Shown piece after piece: positions 59,834-64,000 of a stretch of 64,000 nucleotides of DNA. The notes beneath the pieces are model-generated. The model worked only from the letters and a program-made list of their open reading frames with translations, did no database searches and had not been told where the DNA came from. The DNA is taken from the NCBI RefSeq assembly GCF_022484225.1, contig NZ_JAKVLT010000001.1:868001-932000 (forward strand), in the 5' to 3' direction. The position numbers and the translations under genes are program-made. How positions within the stretch are numbered: position 1 is the first letter of the stretch; each line of letters begins with the position of its first letter. Origin of the DNA: Pseudoramibacter sp. Its GTDB lineage: Bacteria > Bacillota > Clostridia > Eubacteriales > Eubacteriaceae.

Positions 59834-61771
59834 ATGAAAAAATACGGATTTCTTCGAACCGCCATTGCGGTGCCGAAGGTGAAAGTGGCGGATGTCGGAT
59901 TTAATGTTGAGGAAATGATCAAACTGGCCGGTGAAATGGAAAAACAGCAGGCGGCGGTCGCGCTGTTCCCGGAACTGTCCGTCACCGCTTATACCTGCGG
60001 CGACCTTTTTGCGCAGTCGGCGCTGATTCGTCAGGCCGAAGCCGGCATTAAAACCCTCGCCGAAGCCCTTTTAGACCGGCAGATTTTCGCCGTGGTCGGA
60101 GCGCCCATTCCCGTCGACGCGGGGCTCTACAACTGTGCGGTGGTGATTCAGCGGGGAAAAATCCTCGGTGCGGTGCCAAAAACGCATCTGCCCAACAGCC
60201 ACGAATTTTACGAACGGCGGTGGTTTGCACCGGCGTCTTCCCTCAAGGGTACGCGGGAAATTCATTACGCCGGTCAGGATTTTAAGATCGGCCGGGATTT
60301 TCTGTTCTGCGACGAAGACAACCGGGACATTCAGATCGGCATCGAAATCTGCGAAGATTTATGGGCGCCGATGCCGCCGTCTGGGCGCCTCGCGGCGGCG
60401 GGGGCGACGGTGATTTTAAACCCGTCCTCGAGCAATGAACTCATCGCCAAGAGCGAATACCGGGAAGAACTGGTGCGCCAGCAGTCCGCGCGGTGCAACG
60501 CCGCCTATTTGTACACGTCCTGCGGCATCGGCGAATCCACCACCGATCTGGTTTTCGGCGGCGACGGCTATATTTACGAAAAGGGAACCTGCCTGGCCAG
60601 AACCAGACGCTTCACAGACGAGGCCCAGGTGGTGTACGCCGACGTGGACATCGAAGGACTGGTGCACGACAGACGGACCCAGACGAGTTTTTCCGACGCG
60701 GACAGTGCGGCGCCGGCGATGGGCAAAATCATGTGCCGTCTCCGGGATTTTAACGCATTGAACCGCAGCGTGGATCAGGCGCCTTTTGTGCCGTCGGATC
60801 TCAAGAAACGCCGGCGCCGCTGTGAAGAAATTTTCGCCATTCAGTCGGTGGGGCTCATGAGCCGGCTGCGCCATATCGGTGATGTGCCCATGGTGCTGGG
60901 CATTTCCGGCGGGCTGGATTCGACCCTGGCTCTTCTGGTGTGCGCCGAAGCCTGTGACCGGCTGGGGCTGTCCCGGGATCACATCCACGCGGTGACGATG
61001 CCGGGCTTCGGGACGACGGACCGCACCTACCGCAACGCCGTGGCGCTGATCAAAGGCATCGGCGCGGCGTTCCACGAAATCAGCATCAGGGAAGCCGCGA
61101 CCCTGCATCTGAACCAGCTGAAGCATCCTCTGGACCGCCACGACGTCACCTACGAAAATGCCCAGGCCCGGGAAAGAACTCAGATCTTGATGGACCTGGC
61201 CAACCAGGTCGGCGGCATCGTCGTGGGCACCGGGGATTTGTCGGAGCTGGCTTTGGGCTGGGCGACGTACAACGGCGACCACATGTCGATGTACGCGGTC
61301 AATGCCGGCGTGCCGAAGACCCTGGTGCGCTACCTTGTCGATTACGTGGCGGACCGGGAAGGCTCGGAAGGCATCCGGGCGATCTTAAAAGATGTGCTCG
61401 ACACGCCGGTGTCGCCGGAATTGCTGCCGCCGGACCAATCCGGCAAAATCGCCCAGAAGACGGAAGATCTGGTCGGGCCTTACGCGCTGCACGACTTTTT
61501 CCTCTATCATGTGCTGCGCAATGGCTACAGCCCGTCAAAAATCTACCTGCTGGCCCGGAACGCCTTTTCTGGCGAATATGCAGACGCTGTGATTTATAAG
61601 TGGCTGCGCAACTTTTACTGGCGGTTCTTCGCCCAGCAGTTCAAGCGCTCGTGCCTGCCCGACGGGCCCAAAGTCGGTTCCGTGGCCCTGTCGCCCCGGG
61701 GCGACTGGCGGATGCCGTCTGACGCGAAAGTGAAATTGTGGATGGACGAAATCGAAGCCATTCAGGTGTGA
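59834..61771 (+). CDS. nadE: Glutamine-dependent NAD+ synthetase
   Basis: Final step of NAD synthesis. 645 residues: N-terminal nitrilase-type glutaminase with Glu47 ([15 protein letters not shown]), Lys ([16 protein letters not shown]) and Cys ([15 protein letters not shown]), then an ammonia-fed synthetase domain with the PP-loop [14 protein letters not shown] near residue 357 and the [12 protein letters not shown] motif. Normal length for this fused type. The ribosome binding site is weak (AGAAAGAGAC). No promoter was clearly identified in the DnaA-box gap before it. Confidence 0.96.
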   Translation: MKKYGFLRTAIAVPKVKVADVGFNVEEMIKLAGEMEKQQAAVALFPELSVTAYTCGDLFAQSALIRQAEAGIKTLAEALLDRQIFAVVGAPIPVDAGLYNCAVVIQRGKILGAVPKTHLPNSHEFYERRWFAPASSLKGTREIHYAGQDFKIGRDFLFCDEDNRDIQIGIEICEDLWAPMPPSGRLAAAGATVILNPSSSNELIAKSEYREELVRQQSARCNAAYLYTSCGIGESTTDLVFGGDGYIYEKGTCLARTRRFTDEAQVVYADVDIEGLVHDRRTQTSFSDADSAAPAMGKIMCRLRDFNALNRSVDQAPFVPSDLKKRRRRCEEIFAIQSVGLMSRLRHIGDVPMVLGISGGLDSTLALLVCAEACDRLGLSRDHIHAVTMPGFGTTDRTYRNAVALIKGIGAAFHEISIREAATLHLNQLKHPLDRHDVTYENAQARERTQILMDLANQVGGIVVGTGDLSELALGWATYNGDHMSMYAVNAGVPKTLVRYLVDYVADREGSEGIRAILKDVLDTPVSPELLPPDQSGKIAQKTEDLVGPYALHDFFLYHVLRNGYSPSKIYLLARNAFSGEYADAVIYKWLRNFYWRFFAQQFKRSCLPDGPKVGSVALSPRGDWRMPSDAKVKLWMDEIEAIQV

Positions 61772-61794
61772 TATCAACAAGAAGGAGGGGGAAA

Positions 61795-62637
61795 ATGGAA
61801 ATTAAAAAGACGATGGCGGTGTATTTCAGCCCGACGACGCACACGCGGCAGCTGACCCTGGCCGTGGCCAAGGGGGTGGCCAGCGTGTTCGGCACCCAGA
61901 TTCATTTCAAGAACTGGGCCCGGCCCCGGATGCGGGAACAGGATGCGGTTTTCGACCGGGAGACCCTGGCAGTGGTGGGGATGCCGACTTACGCCGGCCG
62001 GCTGCCTAATCTCATTGCCCCGTCGATTTCCGAACATCTGAAGGGGAACAAGACCCCGGCCATTGCCCTGGTGACCTACGGCAGCCGGGCGTACGAAAAC
62101 AGCCTGGCTGAGCTGGTGGCGCGGCTCTCGAAAAACGGCTTTATTGTCGTCGCCGCTGCGGCGATTCCCTGCGCCCATTCCTTTGCCGATATCGGCGAGG
62201 GGCGCCCGACCCGGCAGGATATTGTGGACGCCGCGGTTTTCGGCCAGAAGACCGGCTTGAATCTCGCCCAGGTGGAATATGAAAACCAGCTGAAGCCGGT
62301 GGCGGTGCCGGGAGATCCGGAGGCACCGTACTATACGCCTTTAAAGCCGGACGGCACGCCGGCCCGCTTTTTAAAAGCGAAACCTGTCGTCGACACTGTC
62401 CGCTGCAATGGCTGCGGGGTGTGTGTGCGGCTCTGCCCCATGGGGTCCATCGCCGTCAATCCTTTGAGCGGAAAGGCGGAAATCCACGGGGTCTGCATCA
62501 AATGCCAGGCCTGTCTCAGGGGCTGTCTGCCCGTGGCCCTGGCTTTTAAGGATCCTGATTTCCTCGCCCACAAGCAGATGCTGGAAAGCCATTACAAAGC
62601 CCATCAGGACGCGGCGTATTTTCCCTTTGTCATTTAA
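61795..62637 (+). CDS. Flavodoxin-ferredoxin fusion protein (EFR1 family)
   Basis: 280 residues from the ATG at 61795 (AAGGAGGGGGA upstream). N-terminal flavodoxin-like domain with FMN loop AVYFSPTTHTRQLTLAVAKG and MPTYAGRLPN, GSRAYENSLAELV; C-terminal 2x[4Fe-4S] module CNGCGVCVRLCPMGSI and CIKCQACLRGCLPVAL (the second cluster has the last Cys before Leu rather than Pro). Redox partner unknown; electron transfer between flavin and ferredoxin pools is implied. It starts 24 bp after nadE. Confidence 0.91.
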   Translation: MEIKKTMAVYFSPTTHTRQLTLAVAKGVASVFGTQIHFKNWARPRMREQDAVFDRETLAVVGMPTYAGRLPNLIAPSISEHLKGNKTPAIALVTYGSRAYENSLAELVARLSKNGFIVVAAAAIPCAHSFADIGEGRPTRQDIVDAAVFGQKTGLNLAQVEYENQLKPVAVPGDPEAPYYTPLKPDGTPARFLKAKPVVDTVRCNGCGVCVRLCPMGSIAVNPLSGKAEIHGVCIKCQACLRGCLPVALAFKDPDFLAHKQMLESHYKAHQDAAYFPFVI

Positions 62638-62738
62638 CCTGAATTTAATTAAAGTGTGAGATAAATTCAAGAATTCAGTGATAAAATCTATTAATTAGTT
62701 GGATAGTAAAGTAAAGAAAAAAAGACAGGGGAAAAAAT

Positions 62739-63542
62739 ATGATCAATTTTAATCAAATCCAGGGGATCCTGTGTGATATGGACGGGGTCATTTACCACGG
62801 CAACCAGATTCTGCCGGGGGTCCCGGAATTCATCGAATGGTTAAAAGAAAGGGAAATGCCCTTTCTGTTTTTGACCAACAATCCGGTTTACACCCCGAGG
62901 GAATTGTCTCAGAAGCTCAAGCGCATGGGCCTCGACGTGACCGAAGATCACTTTTACACGTCGGCTTTGGCGGTGGCTAAGTTTTTAGACAGTCAGAAAC
63001 CTGGATGTTCGGTTTACGCCATCGGCGAAGGGGGCCTCATGAACGCGCTGTACGACGTGGGGATCACCAACAACGCCATCGATCCCGATTACGTCGTCGT
63101 GGGGGAAGGACCGTCTTATTCCATGGAAAGCCTCACCATTGCCACGAACCTGGTCATGAAAGGCGCCCGGCTCATCGGCGCGGACTACGACGTTTCGGGG
63201 CCTGTGGAAGACGGCATTGTGCCGGCCTGCCGGGCTCTGGTGGCGCCCATCGAGCTGGCCACGGGCAAAAAGGCGTACTTCTGCGGCAAGCCGAATCCGT
63301 TGATGATGCGCACCGGCCTTCGCATTTTAGGCTGCCATTCGGAAAACGCCCTGATCATCGGCGACCGGATGGACACCGACATCATCGCCGGCCTTGAAAG
63401 CGGCACCCAGACGGCGCTGGTGCTCTCCGGGGTGTCCACCCGGAAGTCCATCAAGACGTACGCCTACCGGCCTACCGAAATTTTTGAAGGGGTCGGCAGC
63501 ATTGTCGAAGCGGCCAAAAAGCAGCTGGCAGAAGCAAAATAA
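62739..63542 (+). CDS. HAD-IIA family phosphatase (NagD/AraL-like)
   Basis: 267 residues. Motif I is CDMDGVIYHGN (catalytic Asp pair in DMDG), motif II FLTNNP, the C2A cap follows, and motifs III/IV are GKPNPLMMRTGL and IIGDRMDTDIIAG. Members dephosphorylate sugar phosphates or pyridoxal phosphate. CAGGGGA precedes the ATG. It is followed by a terminator. Confidence 0.93.
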   Translation: MINFNQIQGILCDMDGVIYHGNQILPGVPEFIEWLKEREMPFLFLTNNPVYTPRELSQKLKRMGLDVTEDHFYTSALAVAKFLDSQKPGCSVYAIGEGGLMNALYDVGITNNAIDPDYVVVGEGPSYSMESLTIATNLVMKGARLIGADYDVSGPVEDGIVPACRALVAPIELATGKKAYFCGKPNPLMMRTGLRILGCHSENALIIGDRMDTDIIAGLESGTQTALVLSGVSTRKSIKTYAYRPTEIFEGVGSIVEAAKKQLAEAK

Positions 63543-63557
63543 ACGGTAAAGATTCAG

Positions 63558-63583
63558 GCAGATCCTCGGGATCTGCTTTTTTT
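63558..63583 (+). terminator. Intrinsic terminator after the HAD-IIA gene
   Basis: GCAGATCC, TCG loop, GGATCTGC (63558-63576), then seven T. Confidence 0.93.
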
Positions 63584-63720
63584 GTGTCTATTTTGTATCT
63601 GTGAAGAACAAATTTTAATCTTATTAAAGTTTCATTCTTCTAAACCAAAAGAACAAAAACTGTAAAATTCAAATCTGATAATGAGACGAACAATTAATAG
63701 TGTAAATTTAAATGAACATA

Positions 63721-63749
63721 TTGACGAATTTGTTTGAAATCAATATAAT
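63721..63749 (+). promoter_or_regulatory. Promoter of cbiM
   Basis: TTGACG at 63721-63726, 17-bp spacer, TATAAT at 63744-63749; predicted start near 63756, leaving a leader of about 115 nt. The stretch 63584-63720 before it is A/T-rich with no feature seen. Confidence 0.8.
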
Positions 63750-63761
63750 GTTGCCATAAAA

Positions 63762-63845
63762 GCTCGGTAGGATTGTCACACGCCTATCTTTTTTTAATGC
63801 CATTATTTTGATTATTTGCATTTAAAAAACAGACAATCGCCGGGC
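63762..63845 (+). ncRNA. Structured leader RNA before cbiM, two exclusive folds (candidate riboswitch)
   Basis: Fold A: GGTAGG (63766-63771) with CCTATC (63783-63788) followed by seven T, a small terminator. Fold B: GCTCGG (63762-63767) with CCGGGC (63840-63845) and GATTGTC (63771-63777) with GACAATC (63832-63838), a 13-bp long-range stem with a small internal loop that would consume the terminator's 5' arm. No B12 box of a cobalamin riboswitch is visible, and the leader is too short for that class. Ligand unknown; cobalt or nickel would fit the gene. Confidence 0.55.
63766..63795 (+). terminator. Short terminator in the cbiM leader
   Basis: Six-pair stem GGTAGG/CCTATC with an 11-nt loop followed by seven T; weak alone, located between promoter and ATG. 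Confidence 0.55.
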
Positions 63846-63870
63846 AAAATTTAATAAGGGAGGTTTCTTC

Positions 63871-64000
63871 ATGTCAACTCGTTTGCCAAAGAAACAAATG
63901 TGGATCGTCGCAGCTTCCTTTGCTGTTGCGATTTGTTTTGGTGTTGCGCCGGCAGCCAATGCCATGCACATCATGGAAGGCTATCTTCCGTTAAGTCTGT
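63871..64000 (+). CDS. cbiM: Cobalt ECF transporter S-component CbiM, 3' end outside window
   Basis: The first 43 residues are visible. A signal-like hydrophobic stretch (MWIVAASFAVAICFGVAPA) ends at a likely AxA site (PAANA), followed by the hallmark N-terminus MHIMEGYLPLSL. In CbiM/NikM the residues MHIMEGYLP form the metal-binding site after the N-terminal Met, with His2 as ligand. GGGAGG precedes the ATG. Presumably heads cbiMNQO beyond the window edge. It links with the CblT/CblS-like pair at 6-7 kb: this cell both takes up cobalt and salvages lower-ligand precursor. Confidence 0.92.
   Translation, partial: MSTRLPKKQMWIVAASFAVAICFGVAPAANAMHIMEGYLPLSL

Noticed and set aside
63721..63870. 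Cobalamin riboswitch before cbiM
   Set aside because: Leader of about 115 nt is too short and no B12-box sequence is present.

Overview
The window reads as chromosome of a Gram-positive, strictly anaerobic Firmicute with fairly high GC, most likely in or near the Eubacteriaceae (Eubacterium/Pseudoramibacter type). This is inferred from gene content: ferredoxin-linked oxidoreductases (IorAB, a 4Fe-4S amine dehydrogenase, a flavodoxin-ferredoxin fusion), hybrid-cluster protein, an LtaS-like sulfatase, ECF S-components (BioY, CblT-like, CbiM), KtrAB, Rrf2, and AGGAGG-type ribosome binding sites. No rRNA, phage, insertion sequence or CRISPR array was seen. Species cannot be fixed from this sequence alone.

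Layout. 1-6.1 kb (+): end of a polar amino-acid ABC importer, then two patatin-like lipases flanking metF and ktrB-ktrA. 6.2-7.4 kb (-): a probable alpha-ribazole salvage pair (CblS kinase, CblT S-component). 7.6-10.9 kb (+): DMT exporter, an aldo/keto reductase whose N-terminus is split by an apparent frameshift, rpiB, an AraC regulator. 10.9-17.5 kb (-): one catabolic block with a PII protein, an APC amino-acid permease, an ornithine-cyclodeaminase-like enzyme and a four-subunit HcnABC/LhpBEF-type amine dehydrogenase with built-in ferredoxin domains. 17.6-29 kb: a UDP-glucose-dehydrogenase-like protein lacking its catalytic residues, galU, ppk, a PuuD-type amidotransferase, a zinc-ribbon envelope protein, a nitroreductase, mutY, ilvE, two tRNA-Ser genes, an Rrf2 regulator. 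28.5-35 kb: an HD hydrolase, an LtaS-like enzyme, an ABC binding protein, and queDECF behind a recognisable preQ1-I riboswitch. 35-41.6 kb: bioY (-), folE, a ferredoxin, an AlkD-like protein, iorAB-paaK. 41.7-48 kb: a C-N hydrolase of the choloylglycine-hydrolase superfamily, pgm, ddl, a DUF1934 protein, argS. 48-52 kb: amtB-glnK (-) divergent from hcp and a flavin reductase. 52-56 kb (-): a HAD phosphatase, a small secreted protein, azlCD, tatD, an exonuclease III. 56-64 kb (+): an FGGY kinase, pyrG, a DnaA-box cluster, nadE, a flavodoxin-ferredoxin protein, a NagD-like phosphatase, and the start of cbiM.

How it fits together. Nitrogen and amino-acid use is a theme (ABC importer, APC permease with PII, Amt with PII, amine dehydrogenase, IlvE, AzlCD, IorAB/PaaK). 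Several operons carry an intrinsic terminator between promoter and start codon (glnB-APC, queDECF, iorAB, amtB-glnK, pyrG, cbiM), so leader attenuation looks like a common control strategy here. The hcp gene and a 239-residue ferredoxin gene 13 kb away share a GTGGTT-N2-AACCAC palindrome centred about 41.5 bp upstream of their predicted start sites, suggesting one nitrosative/redox-stress regulon under a CRP/FNR-type activator. The most promising undescribed elements are the cbiM leader RNA, the PII-linked amine-dehydrogenase cluster, this shared operator, and the DnaA-box cluster between pyrG and nadE.
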